A stretch of DNA of 64,000 nt from an uncultured Sulfitobacter sp. (GCF_947500075.1 NZ_CANMQS010000002.1:310001-374000); one strand, 5' to 3'; shown: positions 33,343 to 42,953, counted from the stretch's first letter. The notes: a model not told the origin generated them from the sequence alone. Translations and numbers: made by a program.

Positions 33343-34538
33343 TGTCGGACGTATTCAAAGGTAGTTTCACCCAGCAAGAGCCCATCCCGGAGGCGGCCAT
33401 TGCAGCCGCCGTGGAGGTGATGCGTTCAGGCCGGTTGCACCGCTATAACACCGCTGAGGGCGAGATGGCGCAGACCGCCTTGCTGGAGCAGGAATTCGCC
33501 GCGATGGTGGGGTCGAAATACTGCCTTGCAGTGGCCTCGGGCGGCTATGCGATGGCCACGGCGCTGCGCGCGGTGGGGGTGAAGCCGGGCGATAAGGTGC
33601 TGACCAACACGTTTACGCTGGCCCCGGTGCCCGGCGCGATTGCGGCCGTGGGGGCCGTCCCGGTGTTTGTTGGCGTCACGGAAAATCTTGTGATTGATCT
33701 GGACGATCTGCGCGCCAAGGCGGATCAGGCCGATGTGCTGCTCTTGAGCCATATGCGCGGTCATCTGGCCGACATGGAGGCGCTGATGGCGATCTGTGAT
33801 GCGGCAGGTGTGACCGTGATCGAGGATTGCGCGCATACCATGGGGGCCGCGTGGAAGGGCGTGCCGTCGGGGACGCAGGGGAAGGTGGGGTGTTACTCCT
33901 GCCAGACGTACAAACATGTGAACTCCGGCGAGGGAGGGTTGTTTGTCACCGATGATGCGGAGGTGGCGGCGCGCGCGATCATCCTGTCGGGGTCATATAT
34001 GCTGTACGCGCGTCACGCGGCCGGGCCGCCCCCGGAAGCCTTTGCCAAGATCCGCTATGAGACACCCAATATTTCAGGCCGTATGGACAACTTGCGCGCC
34101 GCCATTCTGCGCCCGCAGTTGCAGGATTTGCAGACGCAGTGTGAGCGCTGGAATGCGCGATATTACGAGATTGAAAAGGGCTTGAGGGACACACCCGGTC
34201 TGCGGGTGATCGAGCGGCCCGAGGAGGAGACCATCGTGGGGTCTTCGATCCAATTCCTTTTGCTGGATTGGGGGGAGACCAAGGTGGCAGAGGTGCTGGC
34301 CCGTTGTGCGGCAAGGGGCGTGGAGTTGAAATGGTTCGGCGGCGCGGAGCCGGTGGGCTTCACCAGCCGCTATGACAGCTGGCGCTATGTGGATGCCCCC
34401 CGGATGCCAGCGAGCGACCGGGTTTTGGGTGGCATTATCGACATGCGCGTGCCGTTGACATTCTCGCTGGAGGATTGCGCGTTGATTGCGCGGATCATTC
34501 GGGCGGAGGTCAGTGCGGTCTATCAGGCGGCAGCGTGA
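33342..34538 (+). CDS. DegT/DnrJ/EryC1-type PLP-dependent aminotransferase
   Basis: 398 residues. The PLP lysine is in T-Y-K-H-V-N-S-G-E-G-G (Lys191), with the aspartate of V-I-E-D-C-A-H at about 162 that contacts the pyridine nitrogen, as in sugar aminotransferases. Such enzymes usually aminate nucleotide-linked keto sugars, but no sugar-pathway genes are near, so the substrate is unknown. It overlaps gph by 1 bp (TGATG), giving a translationally coupled pair. Palindromic element B follows about 70 bp after the stop. Confidence 0.88.
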   Translation: MSDVFKGSFTQQEPIPEAAIAAAVEVMRSGRLHRYNTAEGEMAQTALLEQEFAAMVGSKYCLAVASGGYAMATALRAVGVKPGDKVLTNTFTLAPVPGAIAAVGAVPVFVGVTENLVIDLDDLRAKADQADVLLLSHMRGHLADMEALMAICDAAGVTVIEDCAHTMGAAWKGVPSGTQGKVGCYSCQTYKHVNSGEGGLFVTDDAEVAARAIILSGSYMLYARHAAGPPPEAFAKIRYETPNISGRMDNLRAAILRPQLQDLQTQCERWNARYYEIEKGLRDTPGLRVIERPEEETIVGSSIQFLLLDWGETKVAEVLARCAARGVELKWFGGAEPVGFTSRYDSWRYVDAPRMPASDRVLGGIIDMRVPLTFSLEDCALIARIIRAEVSAVYQAAA

Positions 34539-34609
34539 TGTGGCGGGCGTGATCTGAAGGAGCGGCTGCGCCGCATTACATTATTTGTTTGGCGCTGCGG
34601 GCTCATCAT

Positions 34610-34780
34610 CCCAGAGGGTCTGACGCTGCCCTTGCGTGATCCCTTGTCTGGCATATGCCTGCCATCTTCCCAAGAAGAATAGTGGTCTCCCGCAAGCGGG
34701 TCCCTCCACGATTCTTCTTGGCAAGATGCCATCCACATGCCCGCCATGTGCTCAAGCAAGGGCAGCGTCAGACCAGAGAT
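34610..34780. repeat. Large palindromic intergenic element, copy B
   Basis: A palindrome of about 154 nt spans 34619-34772. The outer arms (34619-34640 and 34751-34772) match at 19 of 22 positions. Shared with copy A are CCCAGAGGG on the left flank, GATCCCT, CTTCCCAAGA, the central hairpin CCCGCAAGCGGG (34689-34700) and TGTGCTCAAGC. Arm segments that differ from copy A change on both sides, keeping pairing: GCCG/CGGC in A is GTGG/CCAC in B. Confidence 0.85.
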
Positions 34781-34824
34781 GACAGACAGGACGCTTGACC
34801 GGTGGCGGGGGTGGCGTTAAGTAA

Positions 34825-34838
34825 TGAACAAGTGTTCA
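34825..34838. promoter_or_regulatory. TetR-like operator candidate upstream of ivd
   Basis: TGAACA-AG-TGTTCA is a perfect dyad 26 bp upstream of the ATG of the isovaleryl-CoA dehydrogenase gene, at the position of a repressor site. Dyads of this form are typical of TetR-family regulators. The regulator is not in the window. Confidence 0.45.
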
Positions 34839-34863
34839 ATAAATTGACCGGGGAGGGGATGCC

Positions 34864-36027
34864 ATGTTCACCGCCAGCATGAAATTTGATCTGGGCGAAG
34901 ATGTCGAGGCGATGCGCGAGATGGTGCACCGCTGGGCGCAGGAGCGGGTGAAGCCGTTGGCAGCCGAGCTGGACGCGAAGAATGAGTTTCCGTCAGAGCT
35001 GTGGAAAGAGATGGGCGAACTTGGTCTGCTGGGCATGACTGTTGAGGAGGAATTCGGCGGCTCCGGCATGGGCTATGTGGCCCATTTGGTGGCAGTGGAG
35101 GAAATCGGCCGGGTGTCGGCTTCGGTCTCTTTGTCGTACGGGGCGCATTCCAACCTTTGTGTGAACCAGATCAAGCTGAACGGCACCCAGGAGCAGAAGG
35201 AAAAATACCTGCCGCGCCTGTGTTCGGGCGAACATGTCGGCGCGCTGGCCATGTCAGAGGCGGGCGCTGGCAGTGATGTGGTGTCGATGAAGCTGAACGC
35301 CGAAAAGCGTAATGATCATTACCGCCTGAACGGCAACAAATACTGGATCACCAATGGGCCGGATGCCGATACGCTGGTGGTCTATGCCAAGACTGATCCG
35401 GATGCGGGCTCCAAGGGGATCACCGCGTTCTTGATTGAGAAAGAGATGAAGGGATTCTCCACCTCGCCCCATTTCGACAAGCTGGGGATGCGCGGGTCGA
35501 ACACCGCAGAGTTGATCTTTGACGATTGTGAAGTGCCCTTTGAGAACGTGCTGGGCGAAGAAGGGCGCGGGGTTGCGGTGCTGATGTCCGGTCTGGATTA
35601 TGAGCGGGTTGTGCTGTCGGGGGTGAACATCGGCATCATGGCGGGCTGTCTGGATGAAATCATGCCCTACATGGCCGAGCGGCGTCAGTTTGGCGAGCCG
35701 GTCGGGAATTTCCAGCTGATGCAGGGCAAGATGGCGGACATGTATACCTCGCTCAATTCCGCGCGGGCCTATGCCTATGAAGTGGCCAAGGCCTGCGACC
35801 GGGGGGACGTGACGCGGGCGGATGCGGCGGCTTGTGTACTTTACGCCAGCGAGGAAGGGATGAAAGTGGCCCATCAGGCGGTGCAGGCGATGGGTGGTGC
35901 GGGGTATCTGAACGACAATCCCGTCGGCCGGATGTTCCGCGATGCCAAGCTGATGGAGATCGGAGCGGGCACGTCGGAAATCCGGCGCATGCTGGTGGGC
36001 CGTGAGATGATGGCGGCGATGGGCTGA
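34864..36027 (+). CDS. ivd: Isovaleryl-CoA dehydrogenase
   Basis: 387-residue FAD-linked acyl-CoA dehydrogenase. The catalytic glutamate is placed early, in [12 protein letters not shown] (Glu247), the position specific to isovaleryl-CoA dehydrogenases rather than the common C-terminal site. Other features are [10 protein letters not shown] (129-138) and the C-terminal [11 protein letters not shown]. It converts isovaleryl-CoA to 3-methylcrotonyl-CoA, feeding electrons to ETF, and begins the leucine-degradation locus. GGGGAGGGG precedes the ATG. Confidence 0.95.
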   Translation: MFTASMKFDLGEDVEAMREMVHRWAQERVKPLAAELDAKNEFPSELWKEMGELGLLGMTVEEEFGGSGMGYVAHLVAVEEIGRVSASVSLSYGAHSNLCVNQIKLNGTQEQKEKYLPRLCSGEHVGALAMSEAGAGSDVVSMKLNAEKRNDHYRLNGNKYWITNGPDADTLVVYAKTDPDAGSKGITAFLIEKEMKGFSTSPHFDKLGMRGSNTAELIFDDCEVPFENVLGEEGRGVAVLMSGLDYERVVLSGVNIGIMAGCLDEIMPYMAERRQFGEPVGNFQLMQGKMADMYTSLNSARAYAYEVAKACDRGDVTRADAAACVLYASEEGMKVAHQAVQAMGGAGYLNDNPVGRMFRDAKLMEIGAGTSEIRRMLVGREMMAAMG

Positions 36028-36032
36028 GGGCC

Positions 36033-36353
36033 GTGCCGCGCTGGCTGTGGTGGGCGCCCTTTGCGCTGCTGACGCTGGCGGGGGCGATCTACGTGTTTCG
36101 GTTGGGGCTGATTGCCGCGACGATCACGGAGACGGATGTGATCAACCGCTATGCGCAGGACTATGTAGAGGGTGCAGGTGCCGGGGCCGCGTTTGAGGAT
36201 TGCCATGCCCGCCCTGCAGAGGACGAGCCGGGGATTTGGATTGTGGTGGTCTGTGTCGGGTCTGAAGGGCGGCAGAGCTATCACGTGAACCGTTTTGGCG
36301 GGTTGGAATACCGGGACCGTCCGGCACCCAACCGGACCGCGCCGCAGACCTGA
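36033..36353 (+). CDS. Small single-pass membrane protein, unknown
   Basis: 106 residues from a GTG start 5 bp after ivd. One hydrophobic helix (about 5-26) precedes a short extracytoplasmic or cytoplasmic domain with two cysteines (F-E-D-C-H and V-V-V-C-V) that could pair. No family was recognised. Its position between ivd and the acyl-CoA synthetase, with 12 bp on the downstream side, means it is co-transcribed with them; a role in the pathway is not implied by sequence. Confidence 0.65.
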   Translation: MPRWLWWAPFALLTLAGAIYVFRLGLIAATITETDVINRYAQDYVEGAGAGAAFEDCHARPAEDEPGIWIVVVCVGSEGRQSYHVNRFGGLEYRDRPAPNRTAPQT

Positions 36354-36365
36354 GGAGGACGCGCA

Positions 36366-37886
36366 ATGACATCACTGCCGGGTCTGACAGCAACGGGGGC
36401 TTGGGACGTGCCTGCGCGGCTGAACATGGCGGCGCAATGTCTGGCGCATCCGGTGGATCAGGTTGCGGTGAGTGATCTGACCGGAGGGGTGCGGCGGGAT
36501 GTGACCTATGGTGCGCTGCACCGGATGGCTGATGGGATTGCGCGGGCACTGATGGCGCGGGTGGCGCGTGGCGACCGGGTCGGGGTTTTGCTGAGCCAGT
36601 CGCCATGGTGTGCGGCGGCCCATCTGGCGATCTGGAAAATCGGTTGCATTTCAGTGCCTTTGTTCAAGCTCTTCAAGCGCGACGCGCTGTCATCGCGGGT
36701 GGGCGATGCGGGCTGCGGGATTGTGTTGACCGACGCGGAAGGGGCGGCACTGCTGGGCGATCTGGCGGAGGCCTGGCTTGCGGATGAGGTTGGCTTGGAC
36801 GGACCAGACGTGCCCTTTGCCGATACTGCTGCCGATGATCCTGCGGTGCTGATTTATACCTCTGGCACCACGGGCAGTCCTAAGGGCGCGTTGCATGGCC
36901 ACCGGGTATTGACCGGGCATTTGCCCGGCGTGGCGATGAGCCATGACCATCTGGGCCAGCCCGGTGATTGTCTGTGGACGCCCGCGGATTGGGCCTGGAT
37001 TGGCGGGTTGTTTGACGTGCTGATGCCCGGGCTGGCGTTGGGTGTGCCGGTGGTGGCTGCACGTATGGCGAAATTCAAAGTTGACAGCTGTCAACTTTTG
37101 GTTGTGGAGGGCGGGGTGCGGAATGTGTTCTTCCCGCCAACCGCGCTCAGGATGCTGAAAGCCGAAAGTGCGGTGATCCCCGGATTGCGGTCTGTGGCCA
37201 GCGGAGGGGAGCCTTTGGGGGCCGAGATGCTGGCCTGGGGACGTCAGGCGTTTGGGTTGGATATCAACGAGTTCTATGGGCAGACGGAGTGCAATATGGT
37301 GGCCTCGTCCTGCGGCGTGGATTTTGCCGCAAAGGCGGGCTGCATCGGCAAGGCGGTGCCGGGGCATGACGTGGCGGTGGTGGATGCGGCGGGTCAACCC
37401 ACGCAGGCCGAAGGTGATGTCGCCGTGCGCCGGGGATCAGCGTCGATGATGCTGCGGTATTGGAACCGCCCCGAAGAGACAGCGCAGAAGTTTCGCGGGG
37501 ACTGGATGGTGACCGGGGATCGCGGTGTGTGGGAGGGGGATTTCCTGCGCTTTGTGGGGCGCAAGGATGATGTGATTACGTCGGCGGGGTATCGCATTGG
37601 CCCGGCAGAGATTGAGGATTGCCTGCTGACCCATCCGGGCGTGGCGACCTGCGGGGTTGTGGGCAAGCCGGATGCTTTGCGCACAGAAGTGGTGAAGGCC
37701 TATGTAGTGCGCAAACCGGGGGCTTCGGTGCGCGCGAAAGACTTGCAGGATTGGGTGAAGGATCGGCTGGCAAGTTATTCTTATCCAAGGGAAATTGCGT
37801 TTCTGGAGGCACTGCCGATGACGGTGACGGGGAAAGTGATACGGCGGGAGTTGAAAGCAATGGCCGTGGCGGAGGGCCCAGAATGA
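36366..37886 (+). CDS. AMP-forming acyl-CoA synthetase
   Basis: 506 residues of the ANL superfamily. The P-loop is I-Y-T-S-G-T-T-G-S-P-K-G (about 162-173), A5 is E-F-Y-G-Q-T-E, A7-A8 cover T-G-D-R-G and G-R-K-D-D-V-I-T-S-A-G-Y-R-I-G, and A10 holds the catalytic lysine in T-V-T-G-K-V-I-R-R-E-L. The size and motif spacing resemble acetyl-CoA or medium-chain synthetases. In a leucine-degradation locus it could activate acetoacetate or a branched acid (inference). It follows the small membrane protein in the ivd operon. Confidence 0.9.
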   Translation: MTSLPGLTATGAWDVPARLNMAAQCLAHPVDQVAVSDLTGGVRRDVTYGALHRMADGIARALMARVARGDRVGVLLSQSPWCAAAHLAIWKIGCISVPLFKLFKRDALSSRVGDAGCGIVLTDAEGAALLGDLAEAWLADEVGLDGPDVPFADTAADDPAVLIYTSGTTGSPKGALHGHRVLTGHLPGVAMSHDHLGQPGDCLWTPADWAWIGGLFDVLMPGLALGVPVVAARMAKFKVDSCQLLVVEGGVRNVFFPPTALRMLKAESAVIPGLRSVASGGEPLGAEMLAWGRQAFGLDINEFYGQTECNMVASSCGVDFAAKAGCIGKAVPGHDVAVVDAAGQPTQAEGDVAVRRGSASMMLRYWNRPEETAQKFRGDWMVTGDRGVWEGDFLRFVGRKDDVITSAGYRIGPAEIEDCLLTHPGVATCGVVGKPDALRTEVVKAYVVRKPGASVRAKDLQDWVKDRLASYSYPREIAFLEALPMTVTGKVIRRELKAMAVAEGPE

Positions 37887-37909
37887 CCATGCCCTCCACA
37901 AAGCTGCGA

Positions 37910-38290
37910 TCACAGGTGCGCGGACGCGACAACCTGATGGGCGTCCGACCACAACACGCGACCTGGATCAGTGGCGCGCCGTTCGGAAATTGGCAGGCCA
38001 ATATCGTTGAGCAGCCAAGCCAGGTAGCGCCCTTGAGACACAGGCCGACATGCCGTCGCGCGAAACCAGCAAACGCCGCTGATCCGGGCCTTCCGGTCAG
38101 GCCGATACTGCGTCCGCATCGGCGGGTTCAGCGTGATGTTGAACCAGTCAAGGACACGCCGCATTTCATGCACCTGCCACAGGGCGTGCAGGTCGGGGCG
38201 GTCGTACCAGACATCAAGCGCGGCGCAAAAGACGCCTTGGTTGCACCGCGCCTCCGCATCGCGGACGGTCGATTCAAATCGGATATACAT
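37910..38290 (-). CDS. Conserved small protein of unknown function, opposite strand
   Basis: 126 residues starting M-Y-I-R-F-E-S. The core I-S-G-V-C-W-F-R-A and the C-terminal D-P-G-R-V-L-W-S-D-A-H-Q-V-V-A resemble, from memory, a widespread bacterial family of about 120 residues with pattern G-V-C-W-F...P-G-x-V-x-Y-x-D-x-x-Q-V-V-A. Function is unknown. No strong ribosome site is visible; an in-frame alternative start lies at 38359. It is convergent with the synthetase gene (24 bp gap). Confidence 0.6.
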   Translation of the reverse strand: MYIRFESTVRDAEARCNQGVFCAALDVWYDRPDLHALWQVHEMRRVLDWFNITLNPPMRTQYRPDRKARISGVCWFRATACRPVSQGRYLAWLLNDIGLPISERRATDPGRVLWSDAHQVVASAHL

Positions 38291-38566
38291 AGGGATGTTC
38301 TGCGCGGGGCGCAGACCTTTCTTTGCAGACAAAAGACGAAACGGGATTGGGCTGAACACGCGGTGCGGTTCAGATCAGGTTTCAGCCGGTGGTCAGTGCA
38401 AAGAAAAACATGTCAGCCTCGAAACGGCGGTGTACGGAATGCGCGTGCTATAACGAAAAATCCGCAAGATCAAGTATTTGATGGGCCGCTTGAAATCCGG
38501 CTGCGGGCCGGAGGCCATCGGGGAAGCCGCATGGCGATGCGGCTTCCCCGGCACGCCGGGCAGGTG

Positions 38567-39163
38567 TCAGAATCGCACCACATAGGCCAGGTTGACGACA
38601 TAGGGATCAATCTCGGCCTTGCCGATGGGCGCACCGTTCAGGGAGACGTCAGAGTCGATGTCGATCCAGCGCAGGTTGGCGCGCAGGGCAGAGCCGTTCT
38701 CGAATTCGTAATCCAGTCCGATCTGAAGGGACACGCCAAAGCTGTCATCGAGTTCAAGAGTGCCAAGGGGCGATTCCTCCTCAAAGAAGGCGGTGTAGTT
38801 CAGCCCGGCACCGACATAGGGCTTCCACGGGCTGTTGGTCGGGAAGTGATAGTTCAGCGACAGGGTTGGCGGCAGATGTTTGGTTGTCCCGGCATAGCCC
38901 ACACCGGCGATGTTGATGCTGTGCTCGAACGGGGTGGCGGCGAGCAATTCGATGCCGAGATTGTCGCGGATGAAGTATTCTGCGGTGATGGTGGGCCTCA
39001 GATCATCGCCGATGCTGGCCCGACCGCCTGCCAAGGTCCCATTGCCGGACTTCGGCATGACCGACCCGAGCCCGAAACCGAAGGTCAGATCGCCTTGCGA
39101 CTGCGCGGTGGCCGAGGTTGCGGCAGCGGCGGCGAGGAAGAGGGCGAGAAGGGTGGATTTCAT
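38567..39163 (-). CDS. ompW: OmpW family outer-membrane beta-barrel protein
   Basis: 198 residues. A Sec signal peptide ends A-T-A-Q near residue 21. The mature part has the OmpW pattern: D-N-L-G-I-E-L-L-A-A-T-P-F-E-H, K-H-L-P-P-T-L-S-L-N-Y-H-F, K-P-Y-V-G-A-G-L-N-Y-T-A-F-F, and a C-terminal phenylalanine for barrel insertion. OmpW barrels pass hydrophobic molecules. ATG at 39161-39163 has GGAG upstream; the open frame further up overlaps mccB. A perfect FNR box lies about 65 bp upstream, suggesting oxygen-dependent control. Confidence 0.92.
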   Translation of the reverse strand: MKSTLLALFLAAAAATSATAQSQGDLTFGFGLGSVMPKSGNGTLAGGRASIGDDLRPTITAEYFIRDNLGIELLAATPFEHSINIAGVGYAGTTKHLPPTLSLNYHFPTNSPWKPYVGAGLNYTAFFEEESPLGTLELDDSFGVSLQIGLDYEFENGSALRANLRWIDIDSDVSLNGAPIGKAEIDPYVVNLAYVVRF

Positions 39164-39221
39164 GGGTCTGCTCCAGTTCAGATTGACAGCGCCATGATAG
39201 GCTACGCCGCAGCGCAGCGAT

Positions 39222-39235
39222 TTGATATGTATCAA
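39222..39235. promoter_or_regulatory. FNR/FnrL box, TTGAT-N4-ATCAA
   Basis: TTGAT-ATGT-ATCAA is a perfect FNR-type dyad in the 145-bp region between divergent ompW and mccB. Its centre is about 65 bp upstream of the ompW ATG and about 80 bp upstream of mccB. OmpW genes are known FNR targets in other proteobacteria, so control of ompW by an FnrL homologue is the natural reading. Confidence 0.7.
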
Positions 39236-39308
39236 GACTGGTCGTCGTTTCTTCAAAAAAATCAGACACTCGGTAACAACGCTGCAGGTGCGGCGTGAAA
39301 GGACGTTT

Positions 39309-40913
39309 ATGAAACTGCATTCACAGGCCCTTCCGTCTTCCGAAGCCTTCAAGGCCAACGAAGCGGCCCATCTCGACGCACTGGCAGAGATCGACGCGGC
39401 TGCGCAGGCAGCGGCGCTGGGCGGGGGCGAGAAATCCCGCGCGCGGCATGAAAGCCGCGGCAAGATGCTGCCGCGGGAGCGGGTGGCGAACCTGCTGGAT
39501 CCCGGATCGCCGTTTCTGGAAGTGGGGGCTGTCGCGGCGCACGGGCTTTATGGCGGGGCGGCGCCCTGTGCGGGTGTGATTGCGGGCGTTGGCTGCGTCG
39601 CGGGGCAGGACGTGATGGTCATCTGCAACGATGCCACGGTCAAAGGCGGCACCTACTACCCCATGACGGTAAAGAAACACTTACGGGCGCAGGAGATTGC
39701 TGAGGAGAACAATCTGCCCTGCGTCTATCTTGTGGACAGTGGCGGCGCCAACCTGCCCAATCAGGATGAGGTCTTTCCGGACCGCGATCACTTTGGCCGG
39801 ATTTTCTACAATCAGGCGCGGATGAGCGCCAAGGGCATCCCGCAGATTGCGGTCGTGATGGGGTCCTGTACGGCAGGCGGGGCCTACGTGCCTGCGATGT
39901 CGGATGTGACGATCATCGTGAAGGAACAGGGGACGATTTTTCTGGCCGGGCCGCCGCTGGTGAAAGCGGCGACGGGGGAAGTCGTCTCGGCCGAAGATCT
40001 GGGCGGCGGGGATGTGCACACGCGCCTGTCGGGGGTGGCGGATTATCTGGCGGAGGATGATGCCCATGCGCTGGCCTTGGCGCGGCGTGCTGTAGGGGCT
40101 TTGAACCGGGCGAAGCCGAGCACGGTGCAGTGGCAGCCGTCGCAGGAGCCTGCCTATGATCCGGCAGAGATCTTGGGCGTGGTGCCCAGCGATCTGCGCA
40201 CGCCCTATGACATCCGCGAGGTGATCGCGCGGCTGGTGGATGGGTCGTACTTTGATGAATTCAAGCCACGGTTCGGGGAGACCTTGGTGACGGGGTTTGC
40301 CCATGTGAAGGGCTGCCCGGTGGGGATCGTGGCCAACAACGGCGTGCTCTTTTCCGAGAGCGCGCAGAAGGGTGCGCATTTTGTGGAACTCTGTTCACAG
40401 CGCAATATCCCTTTGGTTTTCTTGCAGAATATCAGCGGGTTCATGGTGGGGCAGAAGTATGAAAACGAAGGCATTGCGCGGCACGGGGCCAAGATGGTCA
40501 CGGCGGTGGCTTGCACCAATGTGCCCAAGATCACGATGCTGGTGGGCGGCTCTTTCGGGGCTGGAAACTATGGCATGGCGGGGCGGGCCTATCAGCCGCG
40601 GTTCATGTGGACCTGGCCAAACTCCCGGATTTCGGTGATGGGCGGGCCGCAGGCGGCGGGCGTGTTGGCCACGGTCAAACGCGACGCGCTGGAACGGGCG
40701 GGCGAGAGTTGGAGTGCCGAGGAGGAAGCGGCCTTCAAGCAGCCGACGATTGATATGTTCGAAGAGCAGTCTCATCCGCTGTATGCGTCTTCGCGGTTGT
40801 GGGACGACGGGGTGATTGATCCACGCAAATCGCGGGATGTGCTGAGCCTGAGCCTGCGGGCGAGTTTGAATGCGCCGATTGAGGAGACGAAGTTTGGGGT
40901 GTTTCGGATGTGA
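39309..40913 (+). CDS. mccB: 3-methylcrotonyl-CoA carboxylase, carboxyltransferase (beta) subunit
   Basis: 534 residues. The carboxyltransferase halves show [23 protein letters not shown] and the [17 protein letters not shown] oxyanion loop, then [10 protein letters not shown] in the C half. The [16 protein letters not shown] segment fits the methylcrotonyl branch rather than propionyl. It moves carboxyl from biotin to 3-methylcrotonyl-CoA. ATG 39309 begins a new transcription unit with mccA. Confidence 0.95.
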   Translation: MKLHSQALPSSEAFKANEAAHLDALAEIDAAAQAAALGGGEKSRARHESRGKMLPRERVANLLDPGSPFLEVGAVAAHGLYGGAAPCAGVIAGVGCVAGQDVMVICNDATVKGGTYYPMTVKKHLRAQEIAEENNLPCVYLVDSGGANLPNQDEVFPDRDHFGRIFYNQARMSAKGIPQIAVVMGSCTAGGAYVPAMSDVTIIVKEQGTIFLAGPPLVKAATGEVVSAEDLGGGDVHTRLSGVADYLAEDDAHALALARRAVGALNRAKPSTVQWQPSQEPAYDPAEILGVVPSDLRTPYDIREVIARLVDGSYFDEFKPRFGETLVTGFAHVKGCPVGIVANNGVLFSESAQKGAHFVELCSQRNIPLVFLQNISGFMVGQKYENEGIARHGAKMVTAVACTNVPKITMLVGGSFGAGNYGMAGRAYQPRFMWTWPNSRISVMGGPQAAGVLATVKRDALERAGESWSAEEEAAFKQPTIDMFEEQSHPLYASSRLWDDGVIDPRKSRDVLSLSLRASLNAPIEETKFGVFRM

Positions 40914-40949
40914 TCGGCGTGCGGCTTGTTTTGCAGGCGTCGGGGAATT

Positions 40950-40973
40950 CGGGGCTCTGCCCCGGACCCCGGG
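40950..40973. repeat. Hairpin of the GGGGCTCTGCCCC-GGACCCCGGG type
   Basis: Stem CGGGGC/GCCCCG (40950-40964, loop TCT) followed by GACCCCGGG and an AT-rich tail, in the 90-bp mccB-mccA gap. From memory, this sequence type recurs between genes in Rhodobacteraceae; that recall was not checked. Only one copy is seen in this window. Confidence 0.5.
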
Positions 40974-41003
40974 ATATTTTTGGAGAAAAGATGGGGGTGA
41001 GGG

Positions 41004-42953
41004 ATGTTTGAACGGATTTTGATTGCCAATAGGGGCGAGATTGCCTGTCGGGTGATGGAGACGGCACGGGGCATGGGGGTGTCTTGTGTGGCGGTGTATT
41101 CGGATGCGGATCGGGACGCCAAGCACGTCGCCATGGCGGATATGGCGGTGCATATTGGCGGGTCGGCGCCGTCGGATTCGTATCTGCGGGGGGATGTGAT
41201 CCTTCAGGCGGCCTTGGACACAGGCGCGCAGGCGATCCATCCAGGCTATGGATTCTTGTCGGAGAATCCGGATTTTGTCGACGCGGTGGAGCAGGCGGGG
41301 TTGGTGTTTATCGGGCCATCGGCGGATGCGATCCGGGCGATGGGTCTGAAAGACGCGGCCAAGGCGTTGATGGTCGAGGCGGGTGTGCCGGTGGTGCCGG
41401 GGTATCATGGGAGCGATCAGGACGATGCGTTGCTGGCCGGGGAGGCGGGCAAGATTGGCTATCCGGTGTTGATCAAGGCGGTGGCCGGGGGCGGCGGCAA
41501 GGGGATGCGGTTGGTCGAGGAGGCGGATGGCTTTCAGGCGGCCTTGGATTCTGCGCGGTCGGAGGCGCAGACGGCCTTTGGCAATCGGGATGTGTTGGTG
41601 GAGAAGTTTGTTTCCAGCCCGAGGCACATTGAGGTGCAGGTGTTTGGAGACGGGGAACAGGCCGTGCATCTGTTTGAGCGGGATTGTTCGTTGCAGCGGC
41701 GGCATCAGAAAGTGATCGAGGAAGCGCCCGCACCCGGTATGACCGAAGAGATGCGCAGCGCCATGGGGGAGGCGGCAGTCCGCGCGGCGGAGGCGATTGG
41801 CTACAAAGGGGCGGGCACGGTTGAGTTTATCGTCGATGGCTCGGACGGGCTGAAACCGGATGGGTTCTTCTTCATGGAGATGAACACGCGGTTGCAGGTG
41901 GAGCATCCGGTGACCGAAGCGATCACGGGGGTCGATCTGGTTGAGTGGCAGCTGCGGGTTGCCGCCGGAGAGGCGCTGCCCTGCGCGCAGGAGGATTTGA
42001 GCATTGCGGGGCATGCGTTTGAGGCGCGGCTCTATGCCGAAGATGTCCCTGCGGGGTTCTTGCCTGCGACCGGGACTTTGACCGATTTGTCCTTTGCCCC
42101 TGGCACACGGGCCGATGCCGGGGTGCGGGCGGGTGATGTGATTTCGCCCTTTTACGATCCGATGATCGCCAAGGTCATCGTGCATGGCCCCACGCGGGAC
42201 GTGGCCCTGGCCAAGCTGCGCGCGGCGCTGAACGGCTGTCAGGTTGGCGGCACGGTGACCAATCTGGCGTTTCTGGGGGCGCTGGCCGCCCATGCGGGGT
42301 TTGGCCGGGGCGCGGTCGACACGGGGTTGATCGCGCGGGACATCGAGGCTTTGACCGTGGTGCCAGAGATTGAGCCGCGCCATGTGGCGCTGGCCGGGAT
42401 GGCGGCGTTGGATCTGCTGGAGCCGCACGGTCAGACGGGCTTTGCGCTCTGGGCGCCGTTGGTGCGGTCGGTGGTCCTGCGCTATGGGGGCGCGGAGCAT
42501 GGGGTCAAGGTGCGTGTTGTGGGACCCATGCGGCAGGTCTGGTCGGTGGGCGAGGCAGAAGTTGAAGCGGTGCGGCAGGGGGCGGCGTGGATCATTGGGG
42601 GTCAGAAAGCCGCAACCGTTGCGGCGGTGAACGGTGTTGTGACTGTGTTTGAACGCTATGGCCTTGTGTTCGACGTCGTGGATCCGCTGGACCGGGCTGC
42701 GGGTGCTGTGGGAGATGGCAATGTGATCGAGGCGCCGATGCCGGGGCTGGTACGGTCCGTGGATGCCGTTGTGGGGCAGGCGGTGGCCAAGGGCGACCGG
42801 TTGGCGGTGCTGGAGGCGATGAAGATGGAACACGCCTTGCTGGCCGCGCGCGACGGGGTTGTGGCGGAAGTGCTGGCGGTGGCTGGCGATCAGGTGGAAG
42901 CGGGTGCCGCACTGGTGCGGCTTGAGGCGGAAGAGCAGGGGGTGGCGGCGTGA
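41004..42953 (+). CDS. mccA: 3-methylcrotonyl-CoA carboxylase, biotin-containing (alpha) subunit
   Basis: 649 residues. The N-terminal biotin carboxylase starts F-E-R-I-L-I-A-N-R-G-E-I-A-C-R, has the glycine-rich A-V-A-G-G-G-G-K-G-M-R ATP loop (about 158-168) and M-N-T-R-L-Q-V-E-H-P. The C-terminal biotin carrier has E-A-M-K-M-E-H with the biotinylated Lys607. It carboxylates biotin for MccB. Acetyl- and propionyl-CoA carboxylases share the layout; the identity rests on mccB, ivd and HMG-CoA lyase neighbours. Confidence 0.95.
   Translation: MFERILIANRGEIACRVMETARGMGVSCVAVYSDADRDAKHVAMADMAVHIGGSAPSDSYLRGDVILQAALDTGAQAIHPGYGFLSENPDFVDAVEQAGLVFIGPSADAIRAMGLKDAAKALMVEAGVPVVPGYHGSDQDDALLAGEAGKIGYPVLIKAVAGGGGKGMRLVEEADGFQAALDSARSEAQTAFGNRDVLVEKFVSSPRHIEVQVFGDGEQAVHLFERDCSLQRRHQKVIEEAPAPGMTEEMRSAMGEAAVRAAEAIGYKGAGTVEFIVDGSDGLKPDGFFFMEMNTRLQVEHPVTEAITGVDLVEWQLRVAAGEALPCAQEDLSIAGHAFEARLYAEDVPAGFLPATGTLTDLSFAPGTRADAGVRAGDVISPFYDPMIAKVIVHGPTRDVALAKLRAALNGCQVGGTVTNLAFLGALAAHAGFGRGAVDTGLIARDIEALTVVPEIEPRHVALAGMAALDLLEPHGQTGFALWAPLVRSVVLRYGGAEHGVKVRVVGPMRQVWSVGEAEVEAVRQGAAWIIGGQKAATVAAVNGVVTVFERYGLVFDVVDPLDRAAGAVGDGNVIEAPMPGLVRSVDAVVGQAVAKGDRLAVLEAMKMEHALLAARDGVVAEVLAVAGDQVEAGAALVRLEAEEQGVAA

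Larger units (their letters stand above)
34539..34863. other. Intergenic region with palindromic element B and an ivd operator-like site
   Basis: 325 bp without a gene. It contains palindromic element B (34619-34772) and a 14-bp perfect dyad (34825-34838) just upstream of the isovaleryl-CoA dehydrogenase gene. No other structure was seen. Confidence 0.7.

Noticed and set aside
40395..42833. 812-codon open frame antisense to mccB/mccA
   Set aside because: Composition artefact of GC-rich coding sequence; the His/Arg/Pro-rich translation has no protein pattern, while the plus strand encodes clear carboxylase subunits.
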